The translations under genes and the position numbers were made by a program. Shown here piece by piece: positions 13,727 through 26,800 of a stretch of DNA of 64,000 bases (its first letter is position 1; each line of letters begins with the position of its first letter). The stretch covers positions 1 through 64,000 of the forward strand of contig JAGFBZ010000853.1 in the NCBI GenBank assembly GCA_018398805.1. The letters run 5' to 3'. Below the pieces are notes generated by a model that did no database searches, was not told the DNA's origin, and worked only from the letters and a program-made list of their open reading frames with translations. This DNA is from Hirundichthys speculiger (Eukaryota; Chordata; Actinopteri; Beloniformes; Exocoetidae).

Positions 13727-16700
13727 ATGCCGCCACCCGGTGTGTGCCTGAACATCATGGATGCTCGTAACAAACAAGATGGTTACGGGAGCATCACAAA
13801 CCCTACCGGGCTCTTCGGTCAAGACTTCCATCAGCTAATGGCGTACTGTGCCACTAAAAGAGTCAAATTTGTCGATGAAATGTTCCCACCTGATAGGAGC
13901 TCCATTGGCCAAGGGATACTGAGACCTTCTGACTTGGCCCGCGTGGAGTGGCTGAGACCAGCGGTGAGCACTTTGAAATAATGGAACAATGGCTTAGATC
14001 CAGGTTACGATATCTTTAGCAGAAAATGTACATGTCATCTCATCTGATTTTTAAATAATTTAAAGCTCTGTATTTCAATTTATGACCAATGATCTATAGG
14101 ATCTTTATGAAACTAAAACATCAAGTAAAGTATAACAAATTGTTTCAGCTGTGGAAGAGAGAGGAAACAGTGACAGTATGCACCTCATTAATCAGATCTA
14201 TTTATGTATTTTCTGGTAGAATTTATTTTGTAAGCAAAAGCTTTGTTTTGTCAAGGTTGGTATAGAATAATAGTCTAGTCAGACCAGCAATGTTTGAGTT
14301 ATCACAGTCTTTCTCTTTCTTGCAGTAGAGCAGGCCAAGCTTATTTTAGTCTTTGGAGTGAAGGAAGGCTATAGTAGAGAGACAGAAAAATGTATTGACT
14401 CATCTGCCATTTGTTTCAGAATATTTCTCCAAATCCATCATTTACCCTTCATGGGGTCTCCAGATTTGATTTTGGTCAAGGAGTGATTGGTGAGAGAATT
14501 ACTTTGTCCTGTATCACATTGTTCTGTAGTACCTGCAGCGCAACATCTACAGTTTATTTATTCATTAATTTACCAGGAAACTGCTGGTTTCTTGCATCTA
14601 TTGGAGCTCTAACTTTCCAGCAGCACATCTTCAGGCAAGTTGTTCCTCTTGAGCAAGAGTTTGATGAGAACTACTGTGGCCTGTTTCATTTCAGGGTAAA
14701 TATTAACTACTCAACTGTTTATTGCTTTTTAACTGGCACTAAATCAAATACTGATACACTGGGCACATTTGTTGTCTTTCTCACAAAGATGATCTCATAG
14801 GTTGTTTATTCTTACAGAGAATTAAATCTATACAATAATTAGCTCTGAAGAATGTGGGACCTAAATAGTGATTCTGGAAGCAGGTGAATGTGAAGTTAAA
14901 TGATGTTCATTAGTACAGGGGTTCTTAACCTTTTTGACGTTGAGACCCAATTTTTTAGTACAAAGTGGCCTGGTACCCATTAAATATTAACACTGTATAG
15001 GTTTAACTGACCTCACTCTCGGTTTGATTTGTATTCAATAATAAACCAAATCCACCTACTGTTAAACAAGCAAAAACCTTATCAAATAAAATGACATGAT
15101 AAAATGTGGTTATCACAAATACTTTAATCAAACACGTGTATGCAAACCTGCACACACACTGTGTGAAGACAAGTCAGACTTTTTAATAATAATAAAAGAG
15201 ACCAATATTAGGAATTTACTTTAAATTAATAAAAAAAAAAAACATTTATACAATCAATCAATAAAAGGGAGCCATAAAAAAAGGAATTTAAATCATATAA
15301 ATCTATTTTAAATTAAATAAATAAACTGCAAATGATATTCAAATTAAGTACAAATTTAGAATCTAAATGCAAACATTTAAAGCAGTGATTCCCAAAGTGT
15401 GGGCCGCGGCCCCCTGGTGGGCCGTCGTGGTACTGCAGGTGGACCATGAGAGGTCATTAAAAATAAACAAATATGTTTTATATCCTCGATTTTTAAAGAC
15501 AATATGTTTTTAATTACTATAAAATATTCATGTAATATCTCTAGTTGCCTGTAGGGGTGCTGGTTTATAGGATGTTACTATGGGTGTATTTCAAGCAGAA
15601 CAAAGGACTTTAGTCCACAATATTATATTAGTTTCAATTTAATTTGAAGAAATATATGCTTACTTTTACAAAGCGTTGTTTTGATTATCTGTCCCTCAGC
15701 CAGCAAAACTAGTAACTCCCTGATCCCATCACGGTTGGACAAGTGTACTATGTCACACATAAACACCAATGAAACTAGCTCACAGAACCACAATGGACAG
15801 TCTCATGGGTGACTAAGATGCTCAAGAAAGTAATTACGGAAGACAAATTGAAAGGATGACAGAGGAAAAAACGAACAAAAGTACATTTTAGATAAAGTAA
15901 ACACTTGACCTCCATCTTCTATGGGAGAGCCAAAGCCAAGAAATAAAAAAAATAGCAAAAGCCCTCGGAACTACTTTAAAGGTATGAACCAAAGACTTCC
16001 AAGGATGTATGCTTGTGTGGACGTATATTCAATTGCATAACAATGAATGTACATGTAATACTGTTTCCAAAGAAAGCCACAAGATAGTTGCATATAACTG
16101 GTTCCATTGGTCAATATCCAGTGTTTCAATGTCTGAATAAATGAAAAAAGGATCTCTCCTCTCATCAATTCTGGACGACTTGATGTAGCTCTGAAAATGT
16201 TGTTCCATTAACACTGATTTTTAATGCTACACTACTCTGAAAGTTACTCTCAACTTGAGACTTAATTTTTAACACCAAACAATCCACAGACGGTGTCCTC
16301 ATCTAGCAACTTGAACCTTCTCAAACCTTCACAAAAGCTGTTGATGTTACGTTAGATCAGTGTTTGTAGTCTTTAGCTCAGATTTTAACACTATTGTCCC
16401 ACTCTAAAAAAACAAAACAAAAAAACAAACTCAAAAACTGTTTAAACCTGGATTTTGTGTGTTTTTACATGAGACATAAGGTGGTCTGGATAGACCCACA
16501 CATCCAATGTTCTACACCCTCCACTCACATGACAAAATCACAGAATTCTGGCCTCTATTCAGCTGCTAACGCAAACTTACAACTCATACAATATAAAATT
16601 ATCCACAGAGTGCACTTTACTGAAGAAAAATGTTTAAAATGGGCTTTAGAGACACAGAAATCTGTTCACATTGTACACAGAATACATGTGACACCTGCTT

Positions 16701-19700
16701 TCATGCCATGTGGGAATGTAGACCAGTTAAAACATTCTGGCTCAATATTATCAAAACTCTCTCCCAACGTCTGGACTGTAACATCCCAGTATCACATTCC
16801 CTCTGTTTACTGGGAGACTCCTCTATGACCACCCTGGATAATAAGTCCAAGAAAACTCTCTTTATCGCCTTGTAAATTGGAAAACAAAAAACTCAACTAG
16901 TATTACGCTGGAAAAATTTGTTAATCGAACTTTATGGATGGAAAAATGGAAAAATTGTCAGCCACAATAAAAAAATCAAAATGACAGTTTTGATCAAATT
17001 TGGGACAAAATAATCTGTGACTGCGCACTATGCAATTCCTTTACTGTGGGAGGATAAAATAAACACACAACATAAACAGAGACTTTGTAAATCTACTCCC
17101 ACCATAACTGCCTACAGTTAGCTTGATCTCCTTCAGCCTGAGAATCCGTTGATATAAACTTATTGATCCTGGGGAAGAATGGGCATACATTTCTATGATG
17201 GGTTACTGTCATCATTATTATCAAACCACATGTGCATTTCCCTTAGTAATATAACATTATCTGGCTCTCCCAGTGGGTGCGGGCCGCCGGCGCCCCATCA
17301 CTCGGGGTCAGGGTTCATGTGTTGTTGCCGGGGTCTCGCCCCGGTTCGTGCTGCCCCGGTCCCATAGCTGGGGTAAAATGAGACACTTGACCTCTTTTTA
17401 TAAAAACGATCCCATTTTCACCGTCTTTAGTCCGGCAAATATTCTGATCATTTCCGTCCTTAGAAAACATCCTAAATTAAAGAAAAATGTGTTAATTTTA
17501 TAGACACGTCAGTTTAGCTTGCTTAGAGGGCAGGGGGGAGTAAAGACCGTCTCACCTTACCTCACTCTCCCCTACATTATTCCTTCTGCCTCTGCCTTTT
17601 ATATGTTCTTTCCATGTCATTTACAGTGTTCACTTTTGATCATGTTTACAAATGTTAACATCTGTCTCGTTTCATTTTTATTATTTCTGCTATTCTGTCT
17701 GAACATTTTACCATGAGTAAATATATGCATGAAATAATTTTGTTCAATAACATTCAGTTCTGGAGATTTGGCAAATGGGTGGATGTTGTGATCGATGATA
17801 AACTGCCAACAATCAACGGCAGACTCATCTTCATTCACTCTAAAAACCAGAATGAGTTCTGGCCTGCTCTGCTGGAGAAAGCATATGCCAAGTAAGGGCA
17901 CTTCCCCTCAGATTTATTACTGTCGTCTCTACTCTGTTTGCATCAGTTAAAAAAAAAACAAAACATATCACATCCACTTGTCAGGGTTTGTGGTTCCTAC
18001 ACGGACATGAGTGCTGGGACTCCTGCAGAGGCTTTGATGGACTTCACTGGTGGGGTCCGCATGTGTATACAGCTGTCTGACCCTCCTCACAACCTGCTGG
18101 AGTTTATGTGCAGAGCTGCTAAATCTGGTGCACTGATGGGCTGTGTTACACATCACGGGGTTAGTAGAAAGATGTCACACACAAGTCACAATGTCTTATT
18201 TTTTCTTTTTTTAAAGTGAGATTTCATAATTCATTCATCATTTTGTCAATCTATTTTGTTCCTTTTAGAATCACCAGATTGGATCTAAATGATATAAAAA
18301 CCCAAATAATAATTTAACAATAAATCCTTTTCTTCTAAAAAAAAAAGACATTTATTGAATCTTGACAATAAACAAATACCATAGTTTGTGTAATAGTTCT
18401 TTTTGTTTTTCTGTTGTGAATATATTGCTTAAGGAGACATCTAACACCTCATTACCGAATGGATTGGTTCAGGGTCACGCCTACACTGTGACAGGCATTA
18501 AACAGGTAAAGTATTAAAACTGGATTTGGGAATATGGTGATGTCAATGATAAATATATCAGAATATACAGTGATGTGTATTTATTTTGAAGAAATTGGAT
18601 GTTATCTTACGTTCATGGAATTTATTCATTTGCGATTTCTGTGATGATGATTGCTGGTCAGATGATGAGCCGAGGAAATCTTGTAAACCTGGTGCGTCTG
18701 TTGAACCCCTGGGGCAAAGGAGAGTGGAACGGAGACTGGAGTGATCGGTGAGAACAGCGGAAATGTCTCTGAATAAAAGTTACATTTCATAGTTAATTTG
18801 TAAGTTATGTTACAGAATGACATCATACAGTTGCAACCAAATGTTTACATACAGTTTAGAAAAAAACAAAATCTAGGGGAAAAAAATCAATCAAGACATC
18901 AGGATATCATGCATTCATCTGTTCAAATAATAATACACACACACAGCCACTGGGAAGGAGAGAGCTTCTATGTCCCAGAGATGAGAAGGTTTTTGTGTCA
19001 AATATGTAAATGACCCCAGAACAACAATGGAAGACCACACCATGAAATATGTGTGTGGCAGTTTTATGTTGTTTGGAAGGACTGGTCCACTTTACAAATA
19101 GATGGCATCATGAGGAAAGAAAATTATGTGGATATGCTGAAGCAACTTCACAAGCACCAAAAAGGTTGCATGGATGGGCCAACCAAATGGACACTGACCC
19201 CAGTTCTATGTATGTGAAGTCTGTGGTCAAATCTTCCTTCCTGTGGTTGGATTTATCATCAACTGACACTTTCACAATAACCAACACCGTATTTGCTAGA
19301 AATCATCACCATGCCATGGATGATGGAAAACTACTGCTATTACTACTGTATACACTTCTGATTGTAATTTTAATTGTTGTGCATAATTCTACACAAAAGT
19401 CTTCTGCTGTAATATCTCTCATGAAAAGACATTATCTTTTCTTTTTTAAATGTGGAACTGTCGGTTAGGTCCTCTTTATGGCAGACTATCAGCTCTCAGG
19501 ATCGTGATGAATGCCTTTTTGTGGCTGACGACGGAGAGTTCTGGTGAGCACATTAAATCAAACAACGATAGACTAATGACCAAAGGGGTTTGATATCAAA
19601 ATGAACCACTGTTTTCAAAAGGATGTCCATGGAAGATTTCTGCAAGTACTACGCAGATCTTGATATCTGCGGATCGAGTCCAGACTTCCTGGATGAGAAC

Positions 19701-19782
19701 TCCTCTGGTCGCTGGAGGACCTCCATGTATGAGGGCCGGTGGGTTGCAGGAACAACTGCTGGAGGCTGCATGAACAACAGAG
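13727..19782 (+). CDS. Calpain exons 1-9: N-terminus and protease core (CysPc)
   Basis: Exon 1 gives a 79-codon N-terminus; a second ATG at 13757 is possible, but 13727 gives the fuller N-terminus. Exon 3 opens with the active-site Cys motif, GNCWFLA; its Asn replaces the Asp of the usual GDCW. Exons 4-5 carry the [14 protein letters not shown] and DFTGGV blocks. Exon 6 holds the catalytic His in GHAYTVTG and exon 7 the catalytic Asn in NPWGKGEW. Exon 8 ends in DDGEFW and exon 9 in a [13 protein letters not shown] block close to the start of the C2-like domain. Exon 5 is 175 bp, six bases longer than the usual 169; the extra two codons are at its 3' end. Reading on from exon 1 into the intron meets a stop at 13979-13981, so the donor at 13964 is needed. 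Confidence 0.93.
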
Positions 19783-20803
19783 GTATTCAGATAATTAGAT
19801 ACAAATATATAGAACAATATAAATGATTGATAGAAATGAAAACGCCTGGTTTCCTGCCCCTTCTGGGGTGTCTGAGTCCCTGTGAAATGTGGTGATCAGA
19901 GTAGATGAGGGGCCTGTGTGGGACAGCTCTGGGCCCCACCCTGTAGGTCTGTTGTGTGTCCCCTGGGGTTGGGGGAGATGTGCCATTTGCCCTCTGTGGG
20001 GTGGAGGTGCCATACCCTCAGTGCAGCTCATGTGCTCTAATTGTGCTGGCTGGTGCCGTTTCTCTGGGCAACGACACCTGACTTTGCTCTGAGCTTCAAT
20101 AATGTAATAAATCTACACTCTCAGAAATAGGGGTACAGTACGAGTCCTTTTTTGTCCCCTGAGGTACAATCTACACAAATGTACCCCCTAGGGTTAATTA
20201 TTGGACCTTAAGGTACCTATATGTACCTTTTTGATGGTCCAAAAGGTACATATATGTACTCAGGTGGGTACAAAAGGGTACAAAACTGTACCTTCTGAGG
20301 GTACTGCCCCAGTGACAAGCCATTGTACCTCTAAAGGTACAATTCTGTACTTTCTTTTCTGAGAGTGTAAGATATAATCGATAATAGCTAAACTAAATTA
20401 ATAAAGTGTAACACCTAAATATGAACAATGATTATGATAAAGAGCCTTTATGTTTGAACAGAACTAAAAGAATGAAATGAATCAAAATCAAAGATTTCTC
20501 TGAACCATTTTCCCTTTTTATCTAGGGCATTAAAAAAAATGGCATATATACACGTGAATGAAATATAGACTCATATATCATAAATGCAGCTAATCTTATG
20601 TAACCTTTGGTATTCAGGCCCATATATCCTAAAAAGCAGCAGCTGACCTCATATAACCGTTTGATACCCGTCTTATGTTCGTGTGCTATCAGGGCCAGAC
20701 TGGGAGACTTTTTCAGGCCTGGAGTCAGTCATGTAACCAGGCCACCCTGGCCTTGCCCACACGTTCACGCCCACACCTACATGCATTGGCACGCATGTAC
20801 ACG

Positions 20804-20840
<37 letters not shown>

Positions 20841-23800
20841 TTCAAAATAGAAGTTCAAATATGGGACCTATGTACAAACTAAGTTAGGAATATCCAGTAA
20901 CTTTTGTGTTTGAGGCCGGGCTGGTAAAATACAGTAACACAACAATCCACTAACACACTTACTAGAAGAGAATAAAGGTTTAACACAGTGCCAAGGTTAC
21001 TTAAACATCATATCATGTGGAATGTCAACTGCCTCTTTGGCATAATTTTTATGTGTAGCCTACAATATAACCTAATAAACAAAGACAACAAAGTCCAAAT
21101 CAAACAATTAATCAGCTATGAGGGGACATCCTTTGAATACATGTTCACAGAACATGCACGCACTGATAGACGCAATGTATAATACAGACCGAGAGTATAG
21201 TTCCTAATAAGCAATCACATAATATTGACTCATATTCTAATATAGGGCTGGGATACATAACAGCAAGTCAGCAACAGACAGCAAAATTCAACACCACTAG
21301 TACTTAATAGAAATGAGAGCCATTTATGTCAAATGGCAGTGCCTGTTGGTGTTATGTCTGCAACTTGCATGTTGTTGCTCTAGAAATGATTCTGTACCTT
21401 CTGCCAACTGCTCTGCACTGGCTTCTCCTGAAGTACCAGCAGGACTTATGTCATCACCATCACCACCTTTGAATAGCAAACATATGCTTACAGTGTTTTT
21501 CCATACACTATAGTTCATATAGTAAGATAGTGTAGCCTATGTCTCACTTATTGTGCCCTTGTATTAATATACATAATAATGGAATGATAACAGTAAATAA
21601 AAAGTGGCTTGTTTAATTTCATGGCCAGGGCCTATAGCCTACTGTGTAAAAGTGTACAGCCTCAAGGACCCAGGTCCCTGGACCTCAAGAACCAGTGTTT
21701 TTTGTTGTTGTTGTTGTTGTTGTTTTACATAACTTACTTGCAGAGGTATCTTGGCTGGGGGCCAAGATAAGTGGCCTCTGATTGGCCAGGCCTGCCTCTC
21801 TGATTTAGAAAAAAAAAAAAGTCGGCGCCGGCTGACCAGCAGACTTAAAAAAAGAGAGAGAGAGACGCAGGCCAGCAGGGCAATCACAGGCCGGCGCTTC
21901 GGGAAACCTCCCGGTTCTCCCAATGGCCAGTCCGGGCCTGTGTGCTATTGTATTCTTTGCAACTGAAAAGGTCAAATACTAGATATGACTAACGAAACAT
22001 AAAATAAGCCTCTCTTTGTTCTTTGTTAAGTCCTCCTCCCCATCAGTAATACAACATGACCATATATGGACTTCTGGTGTTGCTGCTTAAAAGACTCTGT
22101 TTCGTTGTCTTGGGCAGAGAGAAATCTTTTTCTCCCTCAATGCGCATGATATATTCTTCTGACTTGACTTAATAAAAACATTGTGAACGCAGTTGTTATA
22201 TTTTTTTTTATTCTACTTGGATTCTTCTTCAGGTAATTTTCCACAACAATACATTTCTTAAAACTCCATATTGTGAGGAAATATGTGAATATGTGAAGCA
22301 TGACCTCTGTCAGCTAATAATAGTCATGAAAATACACAAAATTTTAACACATTCCTAGTAGAGAAGAAGGTGGTTAGCTGTTTACTTCTTTCCTATATTT
22401 CTAATCTGTCTGACATGATTAATATGGCAACAAGTATAATAACACATTGTGCTCATTTTTGTAAAGATTTCATTTTTTCCCAGCCATTTCTGCTAGTAAC
22501 ACGGTGCATAGTCTGTAGGCATCAATTTTCACAATCATGACAAAATATTCTGGAAGAGATCTCTCTGGAATTGTGAAAAATAAGCTTAATATCTACATCA
22601 CTTGAGTAAACAGTGTCGGGGCCTTAAAGGTGAGATAAGACAGGACAGACACTGTTTTACACAGCATTTCCTCTTTCTTTATTGTCACTCTGAGTGCTGA
22701 AGATACTTCAAGTATCTTAAACCATTTTTTTTAACTTTACAAGAGTCAGACTAGAACAGTTTAAAGAGTTATTTACAACCTCTGTGTGACTTTAACATGC
22801 AACACTAGTTCATGCAACTAAAAAACTTTGCATGTAGTTATAAAATTAAGTTTAAGTAAGCATTAAAAATAGTGTGTTCAGTCAGCATTGATTTGAAATT
22901 ATTTGTTTATGGCTTTTTTCTGCTAATTTTTTTTTTTTTTTTTTTTTTTTCAGATAGTTTCTGGACAAATCCACAGTATCGAATCACAATTGGCGGTGAA
23001 TATTCAGAGAGCGACGGAACAAAAAATATCATGATGTCTCTCATGCAAAAGCCTGACAAGAGGAACAGACACCTGGTGAAAAACCTCCACATTGGACTGG
23101 CTGTGTTTGAGGTGAAAACTGATATTTTATTTTTTTTTCCTTTTTTTGGATAGTATGATTATTACAGGCATACAGTAGACATGAAACATAGCAAAAACAA
23201 GCATGCAACGAAAATGATTCAGTATTCTAGACTAAATGTTAAAATAAATATATTGATGATGTATTACATTGATTATAACATTGAATAGCCATTGTTGAAA
23301 CCTGAAAAAATACATCGAAAACTTTCATTTAACAACATAAATGTACAGCAGATTCTGTATGTGTTTAAACAGGATTGGTTGAGGAAATCTTGAGTTAAGG
23401 TTAATTTCATTTAATTTTATGTCAAATCTTAAATCAGTCAGTTTTTTGAGGCGCTTAAGACTGGTATGGTTAGCATGCTTGGGTGAAAAGTCTCTTTGAA
23501 CACAGCGGGACTTATCAAACGTGCTGCCAATGAATCGATATTTATGACAAATAGTGAATAAAGTCACAAATTTCTGCGTTAACTTTCTAAATTTCAGAAG
23601 TATTCATTCAGTCTAGTGGAGTACTGCTATCAAAACCGCGGCATCACTGACCTGTCACTTCAGTCCAGAGTGAACGTAGACAGCACTCTTTGCTGTTGTC
23701 AAGTTTAAGGGCAATATAAAAGTGCAAACTGTGATTTCAATAACCTGAAGAATCTTTACTAAACCAAACCATCTATTAAAACAGAAAAAAATGCTTGTAT

Positions 23801-26800
23801 TGGATCTTTATATGTTTAAGGAGGGCAAGATTGAGGTCCTGGGCCACGCCTGGCTTTAAAACATCTCGTATGGGATCATTTTCAAAGCGAGAAAAGGTGC
23901 TGTAAAATGTAAAATCAACCAAGGACCCATAAAAACTCTTTATTTAGTTGGACATTAGCTCGGCAGTTGGGCAGGTTTAACCCATTCAGAATTATTGCAA
24001 CATATGTGTGCTTTTACCTTCAAAGGCTGAAGTTATGTTCATGTACATTCAGTTCACTTCAGTTCAAAAATACTTTATTAATCCCCGAAGGGAAATTAAG
24101 TGTGCAGTAGTTGTCATCGCTTAAGTCTCTTCAAAGATTCGTTGTAGAAGGTTATTGCTGTGGACAGGAACGACCTCCTTTAAGTCTGTGTTTCAGCAGA
24201 TCTGAAAAAGCCTCTGACTGAAGAAACTGTTGCTGATTCACTGTGTTGGTTAGAGGGTGCTCAGGAATGTCTATGATATTTTTCATGTTATGAAGTATTC
24301 TCCTTTGCACCATCAGCTCCAGAGGCTCCAGAACAGAGCCAGCCCTCTTTATCAGTTTGTTTAGTTTCTTCAAGCCACTGGCTCTGATGCTGCTTCCCCA
24401 ACAGATGACTGCAGATAGGAATGCACTCGCCACAACAGATTTATGGAAGATATGCAACATCTTGCTGCAAACACAAAGGGCCTAAGCTTCTCCAAACATC
24501 AGTTAAGATCGTTAACTTCATCAAATCACGGCTGCTGCAAAGCAGACTCTTTGCCACACTCTGTCATGAAATGGGATCAGACCACGAAGCACTTCTCTTT
24601 CACACAGAGGTCAGATAGCTTTCTCATGCCGAAGTTTTAACGAGGCTCTTTGAACTGCGAGAAGAGGTCTGCATATTTTTATCAGACTGTAGTTCTCCCC
24701 TTGCTGATTATCTGACTGACCCAAAAATGGGTCGCGAGCCTCGCATATTTAGCATTTTTGACAAACTTATCAGCTTAAACTTGTCCCTACAAGGCCCAAA
24801 CACAAATGTCCTTAATCTCTCTGATATGGTCACAGCGTTTAAGAGAAAGCTGGAGCGGTGGGCTGTGCGAGTGGAAGGGAAGAGTGTTGAAATGTTCCCT
24901 GAACTTGATGACTTTATGGACAGTTAGGACATAAGCATTTAAATCATGAAAGGAATCATTGCCTCTCACCTTAAGAGCCTGCTTGAAAGCTTCAATAAGT
25001 ACTTCCCAAATGATGACACGCCGGAGAAGTACGACTGGATACGCCGGCCTTTTGTCACCTCAGCTGCCATCAGAGCTGGAGGACGCCCTGCTAGATCTCT
25101 ACTCTGACCACATTACAGACTGATTTCTGGGCATGCACACTGGAAGAGTTCTGGTTCAGAATACGCAGCATTGTCAAAAGCTGCAACTGATGTACTCTTT
25201 CCATTTGCATCCACATATCTGTGCGAAAAAACATTTTCTGCGCTGACGTATATGAAAAACAAATACAGACTCATGACTCTGTAGAGTTGAGAGTGATGTT
25301 CGCCTGGCCGTGTGTAACATAAAGCCAAGAATTAACTGCTCTGTTCACACACGCAGGCCGGCCATCACATTAAAAGAGTAACTAAAATAAAAATGAACTA
25401 AAATGGTGAAAAAAAAAAATAAAGTTCGAGTTATTTGTTTACGTTTAACCAGCAGTATGATGGGATGTAGCGAACATTGTAATGTGAAAAAGTTATTGAT
25501 GCTGCTTTATGTTTTTCAACAAATCCAAAAGTCTTTCAAAATAAAATAATAAGAAAACCAATAGCTGAAGCGTGATCATAAGCGCTTGATTTGTAAATCC
25601 CACGCTGGGCGTTGTTTCGGGGGGTGGGTCGCAGACAGCAGTGCATGTTAAATTTGGGGTCGCTATTCAAAAAGGTTGAGAACCACTGGTCTAGTCTACT
25701 GAAGATAAATGCATGGATAGGTTTTTGTAAAAATATGTTCTTTAGGTGATAATAGGCCAACTTCACGACTGTCTTAATGTGACTATTGAAGTTCAGATCT
25801 GAGTCCACGAGTACATGAGATTTCTGGCTTTGTTTTTGGTTTCTAACTTAGCTCTTTGAAGCTGAGTGCTGATTTTTAATCTTTCTTCCTTGGCTCCAGA
25901 AACTATTATTTCAGCTTTGTCTTCGTTTAACTGAAGGAAATTCTGACTCATCCGATCTCTAAATTAATCATTGCACCTGATCAGTGTTTGGATCAGGCTA
26001 TATGCAGCACTGAGATCCAGTAACACCAGCAGTGAAATGTTTCCACTATCTGTGTTGAAGTGCTCTTACCAGCGTGGCATTTTTCCATGGAGCTCTCTTT
26101 TTGGCAGTGATCACTTTTACCTTGATGGGAGCAATGACATCAATAATGCTTCTAATTTTATCATCAAACTGATCCACAAGCTCATTAACTGAGGGCCAGG
26201 AGAGAGGGGGTGAGGGAGAGAAAGCTTGTAGAAACATTTCACTGGCATTTTCATCCATGTATAGTTTTTTGACCACCCCTGTTTGGACATGTGGGTAGTT
26301 TAGCTTTGCTGGTGGTTGAGCTGAGCTCAGAGAGGTTTATAGAAGAGAAACAGTCTAGAGTCAGGTTAGGACTGGAGGAAGCTACTGAAGCTATAGAAAC
26401 ACCCACAGCAGGTGATAGTTGGACTTGGTTGATTTCGTCTCTAATTCTGGGACATACGTTAATATAGTTACATAGTTGATATAGAGTTTCAGTTACATAG
26501 TTAATGAGTTTATTCAGCTTCCTGTGACCACCTCCTCACAGTCCTTTTGGTCACAGGTTGTCTCATGATTATTTTTATCACACCTCAAATCAGTTTTTTA
26601 GTTATTGATAAAAAGGAGGTAAAGACAATCATTTAAAATAAAAGCAGAAGATTTTACCCATTTTTTGATTTTTATTCCATGAGAGGCTAAAAATGTCTCA
26701 GTCACACTCTACTTCAATTGTAAACTGGCTTCATATATTATGCAGTATTTGAATTAAAGATGTGGAATGCATTAAGTTGCAAGTTCTGATATACAAAGAT

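Noticed and set aside
14411..14800. 129-codon open frame over calpain exons 2 and 3
   Set aside because: It reads through intron 2. Splice sites at 14490 and 14576 give the standard 70-bp and 119-bp exons instead.
17938..18219. 93-codon open frame as an independent gene
   Set aside because: Its middle is calpain exon 5 (17985-18159) with intron sequence on both sides.
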